Source: Solanum dulcamara
Lineage: Eukaryota; Streptophyta; Magnoliopsida; Solanales; Solanaceae
Direction: 5' to 3'
Assembly: GCF_947179165.1 (NCBI RefSeq)
Contig: NC_077248.1
Location: 55,165,732 to 55,229,731 of the forward strand
Length of the DNA stretch: 64,000 nt
A program made the position numbers and the translations under genes. Under the pieces are notes generated by a model. That model saw nothing but the letters and a program-made list of their open reading frames with translations, was not told the origin of the DNA and ran no database searches. Shown here piece after piece: positions 34,300 through 47,017 of the stretch (within the stretch, counting starts at the first letter, position 1; every line of letters starts with the position of its first letter).

Positions 34300-35580
34300 A
34301 ATATCCTCAGGGGTCCGCTCACCTATCCATGTGTCGCTAAGGAATGGAAACTCCAGAAATTCCTCTAATATGAGTGGTAGAATCTCATGCTGGGGGAAAC
34401 ACAAGTAAAAATTAAATCGATGGCCTTCAACATCTTGGCCATTACGCGCTCCTGCTTAAGTTTCTTTTTCCACTTCCAAGCTTGTCTTTTGCAAATCATT
34501 TCATTCTTAGGCAGTGGCACCTCCCATCGATCTTTGGACAACAGCCAAGTCCTCCTCCACACGTCCGCCATAAAATGGGAGTTGATACTAAGAAAAAGGG
34601 GCATCATTATTAGCATCAACATCCTCCTTATTTGAAACTGCTGCTACTTAACTGTTCTCCACCTCACCTTCTCTCTGCAACTTACTCATCCTTAGTGGGT
34701 TGAATTAGGGGTCCATCTCTGCTACCCTGTCGATGTCATCCTCAGTGATCCCTATCTGTCTATAAAGTGCGAACACAAGCTAAGGAAGGTACGATCCCTT
34801 CTTGCTGCCTTGGTATAAGTCCTTCCATTCAGATACTATCTTTTCCCCCACATTCAGTTTTCCATTCAGATACTATCTTTTCCCCCACATTCAGTTTAAC
34901 TCCCTTGATAGCATAGGCCACTACCAGAGCTCAAGGATAGGTTACATCAATAAGATTTCCTGATGGACGAATCCTCCAACCTACTAATACCAACCACCTT
35001 TGTGTATTTGCAGAAAAGTAAGCACTAGTGATGCCCTTAGTAGTGGGCCAATAGACCTTACCCTAATATTCCTTATCGACTAGTGAGTTTTGTAGCCACT
35101 TCATATCCATTTTCTTTAGCTTGTCCTCATATTCTTCATTAGAAGCGTCTACCTACCCCAGGACCTAATTTACTGTGTGGATGTCTACAAGGACATTTAC
35201 CCCTCTAATGCAAAGGAAAGACTGGGGAGAATCCCAATGGACCATCGAGAGTAGGGCATTAAATTCCCTAACCTAGTCTAAATCAGCAACATGAGGAGCC
35301 TCAACCAGTAGACCCCAGACGAACTCTAAGATCTGATTATACAAATTCCTTTCCTTACCTTCCACTCCCCACATATGGAAAACCCTCTCAAAGATGATAC
35401 CCATCGTTTGGTAGTTCATGAATAACTCTTGACTATCTTTGTCAGGAAACCTCTTATAAGGGTAGTTGGATCCTTTGTGGACAACCACTTGATTGATTGA
35501 ACTTGTACATACAAGACTTGTCGGATTAAGAATCATAAAATCTCATGCAAAATACCTTCAAAGAAAAATCCAGATTTTGG
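34300..35580 (-). pseudogene. Second antisense 'putative plant transposon protein'-like pseudogene
   Basis: On the minus strand, pieces run from about 35536 (MILNPTSLV) through LYNQILEFVWGLLVEAPHV, FNALLSMVHWDSPQSFLCIRG (near 35250), YEDKLKKMDMKWLQNSLVD, RWLVLVGWRIRPSGNL, AIKGVKLNVGEKIVSEWKDL (near 34900) and a Lys-rich tail near 34430. Order and spacing suggest one protein of about 400 aa with multiple stops. It is plant-specific, transposon-linked and of unknown function. It lies between two CTATAG word clusters. Confidence 0.5.
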
Positions 35581-35604
35581 TTGAACTAGGAGACTACTGT
35601 CTAC

Positions 35605-35700
35605 ATCCACCTGCTATAGCAGGGTAGCCATAGCAGAAACCCATCCGCTATATCAGCTTGCGCTACAGTGGAGAGCAAGGTTGCTATAGCGACCTTCATT
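35605..35700. repeat. CTATAGC word cluster upstream of the antisense ORF
   Basis: It includes the 12-bp perfect palindrome CTGCTATAGCAG (35611-35622) plus GCCATAGCAG, CCGCTATATCAG, GCGCTACAGTGG and TTGCTATAGCGACC. The theme matches 33935-34015. Confidence 0.85.
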
Positions 35701-36232
35701 ATCCTTAATTTCCAAGGGGTGTGTCATTGGTGACCCTTGGACCAAAAGTCTTATTTTTACCAATTTTATTACAAATCAGTAATCCTAGAGTACCCTACTA
35801 CTAAAATACGCAAGAATCCATACATTCTAATGTAATACCCAGACTTTGTGAATGGTCTAATTAATTTGTGTCTTCATGGTTAGATAAAGAGTGATTATAA
35901 ATTAAGAATTATATGGTATGTCATATTTTAAGTGTTCAAGGTTTGTATTTTAAGTTTTGAAGTTTAGCGGGTTCCAAAATAAAAGTTGGCAAAAATTATC
36001 ATAATTTCTTTTATAAAGATTTCTCTAAAATTAGGGTCAAATATCTCAGAGGTCTTTTCCCAATGTATTAAGAGTTATGGGGCCCACGACCTATCAAATT
36101 GAAGGTCTACAAGTCTAGTTTTCAATTTATCAAACTATTTGTTAGTAAAACTTCAGAATTGGGAGCTATTTGTATTTTCTCAACACAACACAAGCTAGCA
36201 TGTGAAGTGGCCCCCCTAGGATGGTTTAACTT

Positions 36233-36240
36233 TATATAAA
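36233..36240 (+). promoter_or_regulatory. TATA box of the 35.8-kb LTR
   Basis: TATATAAA lies 400 bp into the LTR and is followed by a pyrimidine-rich leader (CTTTGTTTCTTCTTC). Confidence 0.5.
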
Positions 36241-37002
36241 TCATTCACCTTTGTTTCTTCTTCATTTTTATGGTTCCAGTTCATTCAAAAACTAGAAAAA
36301 GCTCCATAAAATCCTTATAATACTCTTTGGATCCTTGTTACCTCATTTTGCGAGCTTCAGGAAAGTTGCTCTACATCGCAAGTTCATCACTTTGGCATAG
36401 TTTTCCCTATCAATTTCGTGGTGTAGTTTCTTGGGTGTTGTGGCAGAAGGATACTACCCATACAAAGTGTTGCTTGTGCTATAACCATGGTTTATATCAA
36501 GGTAAGAATGTTCTTTGTTGGTTTATGGCTACTTTTGACCCCAGGTAGTAGTTCCCTTGGTGAAAATCTATATCATTTGTCGGATTATCATGTCACCTTA
36601 TGTTTTTGCATACTGATTCAACTCATGTCATATTGTAATATTACATGGGTGTGTGAAGAAGTTAATTGACTGCTTATAAGTGTAGAAAAAGGTATGTTAA
36701 GGCTATTCCATTTTTTTTCCATGTTTCTTAAAGAGTAGAAGTAATACAGGAAGGCCGATATTATAGTTGATATACCCATAGCAATAATTATTGGTTGTTG
36801 GCTGCTTGAGTTTTTATAATTCTATATTATTATTGTTCTTATTCAATTAATAGAGTCATTATTTTGGGCACAACTTAGAGGTTATTTGTATAGGTTGCTT
36901 ATAGTTAAATTGCTAGCTTTTAGTTTATTGAATTGTTATTTTTGCCCTTGGGGATATTGTGGTTAGATGTAAGAATTTGATCTCTACCTAAGAAGGTTGT
37001 GT

Positions 37003-37281
37003 GTTGCCTACAAGGCTATATTGATGCCTGAGAAGGAAATATGCTACCTACAGAGCTATGATGATGTCTAATAGGGCTATGAGTTGCCTACGGGCTATAT
37101 TGATGCCTGACAAGGATATGCGTTGCCTATGGGATTATGTTGTTTTCAAAAGGGCTATGAGTTGGCTATGAGGTTATATTGATGCCTAAGAGGGCTATGT
37201 GTTGCCTATGGGGCTATATTATTGCCTAAGATGGCTATGTGACTATCTATGGGGCTAGGGGACTACCTGTAGGGGTATGTA
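37003..37281. repeat. 40-bp LTR minisatellite
   Basis: About seven units of 39-41 bp follow the pattern (G)TTGCCTA(C/T)GGGGCTATATTGATGCCTAAGA...GGCTATGTG. Divergence rises toward the right. Confidence 0.85.
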
Positions 37282-38668
37282 GACTGAATTGCCACTTTTG
37301 GACTTAAGGGGCTTTAGGCAAGTGGTCTTGTTTGTTGTTTGTACCTTCTGAGCTTATGGGGGCTTTGTTAGGTTGTTGTTTGATTATATTTGGTATGTTT
37401 AGATTCAGGAGTAGGTCAGTACATTTATCTTATTCTTGATTTCCTTACCTGGTTCCTTTCAGTATACTATAATACTTGCTCTTCTAGTCTATTACCTTTT
37501 ATACTCGGTACATTATTTCATACTGACACCTCATTGCCTGAGAGAGCTGCATTCATGCGGTCCTGACAAATGGTTTAATTGACCTCTCTAGCAACATAGT
37601 TGAGTTCTAGCAGGTTGGCTAGCCTTTTTCTTCCAGATCTGCCAGATTTCAGAGATTGTTATCTTTTGTTGTATATATTTTTGGGTAGGTTGGGGCCTTG
37701 TCCTGCCAAGCTTTACTACTCTTAGAATCTTTCAGACTAGTGTGTGGGTTGTATAGCTGCGTTAATGGAAATATTGGCCTAGTTTGTTTGTTTACTGAGG
37801 CTTGATAGTGTTTTGGCGTATTTTCTTGATATATACCTGCTTTCAGCTTCTGTATAGAGATCATAGTGGCCTCGACGACCCAAGCAGGACTTGTGTGATA
37901 CTTGACTATTTACTTAGAGGAACTGTTGGGAGTAGTTGTTTCCTTGATAGAATTGATAATATGGGCCTTGTTGACTGAGGGATTATTTTTAAGCCATGAT
38001 ATACTTGCGTGTTTTGTTGATTGTTGGATGCTATTTGCTAGTAGGAAATGTTTTGTACACCACATTCGAGATGCAAGAAAATACAAGGCATATTAGAATG
38101 ATCATCCTTCTTTTGCTCACTTCGTGCTATAGAGGTGTTTTAAGAATTGAGTTTTCAGGCTTATAATTGATATTTGTTTATAGAGAGAGATTGTGACACT
38201 CCCTAAAATATTATATGTGGTATTTCAATTCTCGATAAAAATGATACTGCTTCTGTAGTTTAAACATAACTCTTCATGGGATAGTCCAAATTAGGTAATT
38301 CAATTATTTAGGAACCCCGACATCATTTTCTACAAATTTTGTGAGACCATATCTTAAGATTCAGAGGCTAAATCGGTCAAAAAACTTAATTTTTTCAAGA
38401 CCTAATGTTGTGATGAAATAGAGTATTTATAGATGAAAAATTATATCTCATTGTAGGGTGATCCAATTCAGTTGATTCTTAAACAACATGAAAAAGGACT
38501 TCTAGAGCTACAATTCATATGAAGACATAAAATCATAATTAGGAAGTTATGTTGTTCAAACGTATCTCTGAAAAAGGGTATTCTGTAAAACAAAATTCAT
38601 CTCACAAACCATGGAGGATCTAGACCCATGACATGACATTACATAACCCATGACATCACTATCCTACA

Positions 38669-39147
38669 TTAAATTTCGGCCTAACCCATCGGTGGCCCCT
38701 CAAAGTTGGCACCAACTTTCACTTAGACACCTCAACTAAGCTTTGTTCATTTTAGACACCTCAAGTAAGGTTCTGATGTGTTATTTTGATACTTTTTTTT
38801 AAAATCACCCAAATATCTAAAGTGTGTGTAATACACTTGATGCTGATGTATCAAAGTGACCAATTAAATGAAGAAACGTGACAGATATATCAAAAATAAT
38901 TTTAAAATAATAACTTTTAATTAGAAAAACAGTGGTCATTAACTTTATTTAATTGGTCACTTTGACACATCAGTGGCAAGTGTATTATACACACTTTAGA
39001 TATTTAGGTGATTGTAAAAAAAAGTATCAAAATGACATATCGGAACCTTACTTGAGGTGTCTAAAATGAACAAATCTTAGTTGAAGTGCTAAGTGAAAGT
39101 TGGTGCCAACTTTGAGGGGCCGCCGATGGGTTCCGCCTTAAATTTTT
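38669..39147. mobile_element. Mutator-like MITE with 9-bp duplication TTAAATTT(C/T)
   Basis: The 461-bp element (38678-39138) has inverted repeats of about 200 bp; the outer ends are GGCCTAACCCATCGG and GGCGGAACCCATCGG. The flanks are TTAAATTTC (38669-38677) and TTAAATTTT (39139-39147). The paralogous LTR at 48450-48400 has a single uninterrupted TTAAAT site. There is no coding sequence. Confidence 0.9.
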
Positions 39148-39820
39148 AAGATTATTCTTTGTAATTATTTTATTTATTGTTACGTCCCTCCTTCACACCT
39201 ATAAATACCCACCTTATTTTCCTATTTTGTTCATCAAGGTTTCTCAAGCAGCTCTTCTCTCTATACACTTTTTTACTCATTCTCAAATATAGTTTTAGTT
39301 TTTAGTAGTCCAAAAATACTATTCCGGTGATTTATATACTCAAGGTAGTACGTAAAATACTCCGATGAGGAGAAAATAATAGGATTCAAGAGTGTTGATT
39401 GAGTTTTTCGATTCTGCATAAAGCTTCGAATTTTAGGTATATAAGGCTATTTATAGTATTGGATTGAGTTCGTCCAAGCATCAAATATTTAAATTCATTG
39501 TAATTGAGTATAGTTGAGGTTTACCCTAATTCTTGAATTCTAAATAAGTTTATTCTTCTTCTATTGAGTTAGATATATTTATGCATTGAGATTATTATTA
39601 TTTTTATATCTTATATTATTAAAATTATTGTTCGTGGCTACTTTCTCATGAACCCTAATACTATATGTGTATTTTATAGAGTCTTGAAAGAGCAAAACCA
39701 TTGAGTTTAAATGAATTTGATTCTCTGGATTAAATGATATTTTGAGCAAAATATTGTAATAAGATGTAAATGATATTTTGAAATGTAATGATTGATGAAG
39801 AGGTAATGATGATGATGACA

Positions 39821-41785
39821 CCAAAAAGAGAACTTCGATAATTGGATCCAAGATGGTGATGTCCTTTACCCTAACAAGGTATTGGATATGTGTGGTAATG
39901 ATATCGCTTTGTTGTATCATGAATAGCTCATAAGTGATGGTTGTTGGTTAGAGAAACTCCCAACTAAGTTAGCATTGTTTATTTTTTTTAAACTTGCATT
40001 GTATATTGATGTTGAGATGATTTTGAGTTCTGAGCTGAGTCTTCCTGAGAGGAGTATCTTGATATTTGTCCTTACTTTCTTGCCATCTTACATACTCATA
40101 CATTCTATGTAAAGATGTCATGAAAATGATGCAAATACATGTGTTAAACATACTTATCAAGCGTATCATTGATGAGTATTACTTTCCAGCTATTTGGTGA
40201 GTCCTTTTTGTATTCGGAAGAACTCTTTATTCTTTCATTATTTTTGAGTATTATGTTTCTTTTAAGGTAGCCATGGAAATGTCATTTCCACCATCTGATA
40301 TTGTTTGAGGCTTCATAGACAGAGTTTGATAATGTAATTGGAGTAGTTTTCCTTTGAAACTACTTCTCCTAAGGATTATTTCTATCCTTTGATATTGATG
40401 ATGGAGAACCCACATAAGTATTCTTGTTTTTTCTTAAGTCTTCCACTAATGAGCGGATGAGTGATGAGATCAAGTGGTTCTGTTAGAGACAAGAGATGGT
40501 TTCTTAGTACCGACCATGCCTAGGGTACCCTCTCGGGGCCTGACAAAATTGAGTTTAATTGACTCAAACCCCAGAACTACATATCCAACATGGAATGAAG
40601 TCAATGTCTCTTATGTACCAAAAAGAGGACTTTGATGATTGAATCCAAGATGGTGATGTCCTTTACCATAGCAAGATAATAGATAGATATGGTACCGACA
40701 TCTCTTCGTTGTATCATCACTAGCTCATAAGTGATGGTTGTCAATTAGAGAAACTCCCAATCGAGTAAGCATTGCTTATTAATTTTTTTTTAAAGTTGCA
40801 TTGCATATTGATGTTAAGATGATATTGAGTTTTGAGCTAAGTCTTCTCAAGAGGAGTATCTTGATATCTATCCTTGCTTTCCTGCCATCTTACATACTCA
40901 TATATTTCATGTATTGATGTTATTCGACCAATACAAGTGTTAGAGATCCTCAAGAGGCGTATCGTTGAAGATCATTACTTTCCAACTTTTGGTGAGTCCT
41001 TTTTGTATTCAGAGGAACTCTTTATCCTTTCAATATTGTTCAGTATTATGTTTCTTTTGATGTAGCCATGGACATATCATTAGCACCGTCTGATAGTGTT
41101 AGACGTTTCATACACAAAGTTTGATAACCTAATTTGAGTAATTTTCCTTTGAAGCTACTTTTTGTAAGGATTATTTCTTTCCTTTGATATTGATGATGGA
41201 GAGACCACATAAGTATTCTTATTGTCACTTAAGTCTTCCGCTATGAACATATGAGTGATGAGACTAAGTGTTTCTCTTGGAGAATAGAGATGGTTTCTGA
41301 GTGGAGGCCATGCCTAGGGTACCCTCTCGGTACCTAACAAACTTGAGTTTAATTGACTCAAACCCTAAAACTACACAGCCAGCGTAGGATGAAGACTATG
41401 CATATTAAGGCCCAAAAAGAGGACTTTGATGATTGGATCCAAGATGGTGATGTCCTTTACCCTATCAAGGTATTGGACGGATGTTACAATGTCATCGCTT
41501 TATTGTATCATCACTAGCTCATAAGTGATGGTTGTTAGTTAGAGAAACTCCCAACTAAGTAAGCATTGCTTATTTTTTTAAAAAAACTTGCATTACATGT
41601 TGATGTTGAGATGAAGTTCAGTTTTGAACGGAGTTTTCATGAGAGGAGTATCTTGATATCAGTCCTTACTTTCCTACCATCTTATATACTTGTACATTTC
41701 ATGTACTAATGTCATTTGATCTGCATTATTTTATGATGCAGATACAAGTGTTAGAGATCCTCAATAGGCGCTTTGTTAAATTGGG
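39821..41785. repeat. 795-bp tandem repeat, 2.5 copies
   Basis: CCAAAAAGAG starts units at 39821, 40618 and 41412 (periods 797 and 794). Each full unit passes through the same order: CAAGATGGTGATGTCCTTTACC, CTCATAAGTGATGG, AGGAGTATCTTGATAT, GGTGAGTCCTTTTTG and TAGCCATGG. The copies have diverged by substitutions, so the repeat is not recent. Confidence 0.92.
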
Positions 41786-43070
41786 GAATGACATTGGATG
41801 AAATTGAGACTGGACATAGAGACATAAAATAAGGTATAAACAGATAAAAGTATAAGTACCCTCTAAAGGGGGGGGGCAATAAGAAAATTGCAAGGGTAAG
41901 GTAGAGGCAATTAATATGGAAACATATTTAAGATGAATATTTAAGCTTCAATAAGATCCCTTGCTGAACCAAGTTAGGAAGGTCTAGAAGTCACCAACAA
42001 TTAGATAGAAGTCAGAATGCTATGTAAGGCAGTGTTAAGAAGTTTTAACAAGACCTTGAGTGATATAACGTTAGAAGGTAGGTGCATATAAAAAGAAAAG
42101 GGTATAATAATGAAAGGATACTGAATAACTCAAGAGACACTACGAAGGGTAATGACATCATGCTAGACCAAAAGCCAAAAGGATGGCTATAGAGTTGGTC
42201 ACAAATGATGTTGCGATAGATAAATAACCAAGAAAAAGAAATAGAAAATCTCCTATGGTAGGAGATGAGAGGAGAAAAGAAAGAAGTATAACAAGATGGG
42301 ACAAGCAAGTCTCAATATGAGTGAGATGTGTACAGTAGAATGAACCAGGAGATGGAAAGACTATGTCTACCCCCTACAAGTTGCATTAGAATGGTTTTGC
42401 AACCTTACGGGTATGTATATATAAGCATCAGGCTAAGTGAGTAAGTACATGATAAAAAGAATAGGGGTTCAATAATGGCAATGCAGTTATGATATTTTAA
42501 ATACCCTATCGAGAGATCTAAAGATAGGTTAAGCCAAACTACCAAGATGGAATCAGCACTACGGGCAAAGTAAGACATGGCCATGGTTGGACCAAAGATC
42601 TACTCCGAGACCGAATGTAGGATAAGGGAGGAAACGACAAAGTAACACATGAGACCTAGCGAGACGATGCTAAGATATTTCTTAGGTTAAGTTGAGCACC
42701 TTCTCATATTCTCGTAAAGGTATAGGACGACATGAGATAATGTATCTAAAGTGTTACAAGCTGGGACAAGATGGGATAAGGATATTGCGAAATGGTTTAA
42801 CCAAGAGGAGCAGAACTAATGGGTTACTAAAAGATGGCAGATTTATATGCCAAATTCCTTCAGAATTATATCAGGTAATGATAGACAAAGCACAGAACGA
42901 CAATGAAAGCCAACTCTAAGGATTGAAAAACAAAACCCAAAAGGTAGAGCGCTAGTTAAAGTTTGAAAGTAGTCGAGAAGGACTATACGAGGCTAAGGAT
43001 TCCTAAATTATCAACGTCATTACGAACCTATTTTATACTCTGCGAGACTAGGGTGCTATACGGTTTATTA
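41786..43070. other. Purine-rich degenerate stretch, probably old element interior
   Basis: Rich in AAG/GAG with no convincing frame. A 75-aa open frame at 42692-42919 (plus) resembles nothing I know. By position it should be interior of the gypsy element whose pol end follows. Confidence 0.4.
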
Positions 43071-43990
43071 TGAGTAGGCTAATGAATCAGCCCCTTTGCT
43101 TTCAATCAAGACCACTTATGCAGTTGAAACTAGGTGAAGTTATAAGTCCAGGGGGTAGTAAGACTCCATGAGGTTCCCCCAGCTATTATCTCAGATAGAG
43201 GGACTTCAATTATAATTAATATTTGGAGATCAGTCCAAGAAAAGATCGGGAACACAGGTAGGTCTTAGTACCGCATTTTTCCCTCGAGCTGCTGGACAGA
43301 CTGAGCGTACTATCAAAATGCTAGAAGATATATTACGAGCCTATGTGGTTGGCTTCAAGAGTAACTAGGACGATCTTCTACTATTTATTGAGTTTGCCTA
43401 CAAGAATGGCTACCATTAAAGTATCCAGATGGCCCCGTACAAGACATTATATGGTAGAGTGTGTAAGTCCCCCTATTGGGCCAAAGACTAAAAGGCCCTA
43501 ACATGATTGAACAAGCTATTGACTAGCATCTTAGAGTCAACAAAAGTGATATGCAAATAATCGACATAGACAGTCAGAGTTCAAATTGATGATTAGGTAT
43601 TCGTAAGAGGGTCACCTAGGAAGGGAGTAATAAGATTCGGCGAGAAAAGGAAACTTATCCCAAAATATATTAAACCTTATCAAGTTGCTTGTAAGATGGA
43701 CAAAGTTGCTTGTAAGTTGAACTTACCACCTGATTATGAAACTATACGCCCAGTACATCTGATATGGATACTTCACAAATGTACTGGTGGTCCACCCAGA
43801 GTATGTCCCATAGATGATATCCACGAAATGGAATCCTGCAAGGAACAACCTATCACTATCTTAGATCGGCAAATTAGAAGGTTGCAAACTGGGACGTGAC
43901 TTCCATCAAGATATTGTGGTAAAACAAAAACCAGAAAGGGGATGACTTAGGAAGTCAAAAAAGAAATGGAGAAGATATCTGTACTTGTTC
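43071..43990 (+). pseudogene. gypsy integrase end and chromodomain remnant
   Basis: Plus-strand pieces read AAGQTERTIKMLEDILRAYV near 43290 (end of the integrase core, including the catalytic Glu region), LFIEFAYKNGYH near 43383, YKTLYG near 43440, KYIKPYQVA near 43665, NLPPDYETIRPVHLIW near 43718, and a chromodomain-like EVKKEMEKI near 43950. Stops and frameshifts are frequent. It is followed by a polypurine tract and a 3' LTR, so the order is right for the end of a Tekay-type pol. Confidence 0.75.
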
Positions 43991-44106
43991 CCTATATACA
44001 AAGGTAATCTAAACCCTTAAATAGATTGAGAGACGACGGTTATACAGAACCCCCGAAATCCTTGTGAAACCCTACAAGGTACATTAACATTCGAGGACGA
44101 ATATTC

Positions 44107-44120
44107 TAAAGGAGGGAAGG
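44107..44120 (+). other. Polypurine tract of the 44-kb gypsy element
   Basis: AAAGGAGGGAAGG precedes the LTR start (T)ATTACACCCC. The upstream motif CATTCGAGGACGAAT is the usual end-of-pol neighbourhood in these elements. Confidence 0.7.
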
Positions 44121-44299
44121 ATATTACACCCCACACTCTTAAGCTCAAAATGTCTCTTAAGCTTCTTAAAAGTTATCAAGTGAGTTGGATAATATACTAC
44201 ACTATCACACATATCTAAGGAAGGGAGAATGTGATACCCCATGGTAGGGAAGGTTGGAAATAGGTTATAAGAATTCGAGGGGAGTTGGAGGCCTAGAAA

Positions 44300-44420
44300 T
44301 GAGTCATAGGAATCGACTTACTTATGGAAGCAACCAACTCGTAAGTCTTACAAAGTTAAGTTACTTGAATGTAAGTCGATCTTACGTAGCAAGGAGTACA
44401 CGAGTTCTTAAAGTAAGATG
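44300..44420. repeat. GTAAG/CTTAC self-complementary word cluster
   Basis: GTAAG-T-CTTAC (44341-44351) and GTAAG-TCGAT-CTTAC (44371-44385) form perfect small stems. Further arms are at CTTACTTATGG and AAAGTAAG. It lies in the U3 part of the LTR, ahead of the TATA-like region. Confidence 0.75.
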
Positions 44421-44429
44421 AGATTACGA

Positions 44430-44690
44430 ACTGGCAAAGAGGGAGAAGAATGACACATGGTGGCAAGAGGAGGTGCCATGTGGCAGCTTGGTAAAATGAC
44501 ATGTGGAAGTAGGTGACCCACCTTCTTAGGGTCAATTAGGTGACCCACCTTCTTAGGAGTGGGCCCCACCAAGGACACGTGGCAGCCTAGGAGGCATGAC
44601 ATGGATACGTGGGCTAATAGGGGCTGGACATGTGTAACCTTAGGGGATGACATGTCTCACCTCCTAAGGAGGTGTATATGTGTATATATT
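44430..44690. repeat. CATGTGG-rich block with direct repeats
   Basis: AGGTGACCCACCTTCTTAGG occurs at 44511-44530 and 44538-44557. ACATGTGG/ACACGTGGCA-type words recur about eight times. CACCTCCT-A-AGGAGGTG (44658-44674) is a 17-bp perfect palindrome just ahead of the TATA-like stretch. Confidence 0.8.
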
Positions 44691-47017
44691 AGTGACTAAG
44701 CCTCATTTTCATCTGGTCTTAAACATTATCCAAGGAAAAACTTAGAAAAATTTGAGAGAGAAAGAGAGAGTACCTACGGCAGCCAAGAATCCAAGGTGAG
44801 TTTCAATTTTTCTCCATGAATTAATTATCTAAGGTATTCCTCGATCACATGAAGGTATATATATATTATTATGAATAAGGATTCATTTCTTCTGCCCTAC
44901 ACTTAGAAACTAGAAGAGAAAAATGCTAGGAGGAAGAAGAGGAGGGCTACGGGTTTGATCCTAAAAAGGTAAGCCTCCGACTTTCGTTTTGTGAATTAAT
45001 TATTTAAGGTATCCCACGGTTATGTAAAGGTGTTTAATATCATAAAATCACTATTTGGGGCAGTGAAGAAGTAACATAAATAGTCTGCTCTATTTCAGCA
45101 CATCAAGAGATTTCCGAAGTGGGTTTTGGCGAGTTTTGGCCAATTTTGGGTAAGGTAAGGTCTTTTATTTCAACTTAGGGTTTATGGTGTTGTTATGAAG
45201 TGTATTAAATGTCGTGTAGGTGTCTAGAAATATGAAAATTCCATAAATATGCTTGACGTTAGAAGCAATTTAAATTGGAGTCGTTATAGTTAAATTGTAG
45301 TTGATGTAAGATGTTGTGCTTGTGGTACGCAGATGCAGGTGTGGGTAGGGTGTTGTAGGTCTGGAACATTGTCTAAATAGGGAGTGGGTGCTTCTGGTCA
45401 CAGCTACACGACCCCCCGTTTTGTATAGTTAAAGGTTTTATGAAATAAAGATTAAGACCCTATTTTGGGTATCATAATTTTAAGCAAGTTGTTTGGAGCT
45501 TGTGTTGTGTAATGTTGCCATGTTTTATGTGTATATGAGTGGCAGGTTGTTGTTGTTGGTTGGATTTAGTGATTAGGGATGTAATTGAGAATTCGGATAG
45601 GGCATGTTGTAGAGGAGGTGCTGCCCGATTTCCGGTAATGCCTTAACTAACTAAAGAACTAGTCGAGAAGACGAGCGAGAAAATGAGTTCTATGAATACT
45701 TGGGTGCAACTTAAGATGCTAAAAAGTCAAGGGTTGTTGATATTCTTATTACTTCCATGTTGAATAGGTTCAAAGGACGACGAGCGAATGTGACAAAGAG
45801 GTAAGAGGTATGTGAAGCTTTCTCTTGGCATGTTTTTGGCATAAGTATGTAAAGATATCTCTCTTTCCTTTTGGCATGTCTTAGCCTTAAGTGAATTGCG
45901 TGTGAAATGTGGGGGATAATTTAATTCCCAAAACTCCAAGTATGCCTCATAATCCCTATCCACTGCTTGATATTGAAACCCCTGCGAGAATTGAGTATTG
46001 CCTCTCAAGGCTTCTACGTGTTAAAAAGTAGTGGATGGGAAGCTACCTTTCCTTTCCCCTAAGATGTATGTGGCATAAAAATGAGGTTATAATGTCATGG
46101 CTGTTCACCGAGCCCTATGATGGGCCGGGTACGAAATATGTATATGACGACCATATGAAGGGAGGTACAAATTAAATATAGCTTATTCTCTTTCTTTTTT
46201 TGGCATGTCTTAGTGGTAAGTTAAATATGATACGAGCTCTGGGGTGATTCCATTCTTAAGCATATACTATTTACTTCTGAATATCGATATCCTATAGTAG
46301 TTGAACTATTTCCCTAAAACTTCGATATGTTAAAGAGGTAACAAATGTACAGGATCAAAGTCATAAAGACTATATGACAACAAGATTTTCTGGTCCCATA
46401 AGCGATTTGGCCTTACTTTAGTACATGTATAGGGTCCCCGAGAGTACAGTGGGTATAGCCTCTAATGGCATTTAGAGGTCACTCGAGATGACTACACTAC
46501 TACTCAGGTCCTCAGACGAAAGTTTAATCTTCTTATGCGGTGAAGTCTCTGATAATATTTTAAATTGCATATGGTTACTCACTACTCTACTCGTGCATAC
46601 TGTAACCCTTCTATCACTGAGTCTCGAGCCAGGTATGTAAACATGCACAGTTTACTACATTATCCACTGAGTCCCTCACTAAAGGGCCGGGTATGCTACA
46701 TAAGGACATGATAATACAATGACATGAAAAACATACTGAGTCCCTCACTAGAGGGCCAGGTACGTATGTATATATATAATTATGTGTTGTAATAAGGTTG
46801 TGATGTCACCGAGCCTATGATGGTCCTACAGATATGATTCACTAGATCCCTAATAGGGTCGGCTATATTGTATAATTTGAGCATGCTTGCTTTTATGATT
46901 CACAGAGTACAGGTACAGGTTTCTGATTTGATATTTTATCCCCTGCTTCTCTATTTTAGATATGCTTCCAGTTGTATTATGTTATGTTTTACATACTTAG
47001 TACATATGTCGTACTGA

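Larger units (their letters stand above)
35831..38185 (+). mobile_element. Gypsy-type LTR or LTR fragment, plus orientation
   Basis: It starts TGTAATACCC at 35831 and contains a TATA box TATATAAA at 36233-36240 and a 40-bp tandem array at 37003-37281. It runs to about 38185, where a different LTR begins. The right terminus is not clear. No coding sequence. Confidence 0.6.
38192..41785 (+). mobile_element. Long LTR (plus) with a 795-bp internal tandem repeat
   Basis: It starts TGTGACACTCCCTAAAATAT at 38192. Its first 1.3 kb is homologous, in reverse orientation, to 48924-47930. It carries a 461-bp MITE (38678-39138) that the reverse copy lacks. From 39821 a unit of about 795 bp is repeated 2.5 times. 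The right end near 41785 is undefined. Confidence 0.7.

Noticed and set aside
45727..46008. 93-aa minus-strand ORF
   Set aside because: Lies inside the 44-kb LTR, with no support from neighbours or motif.
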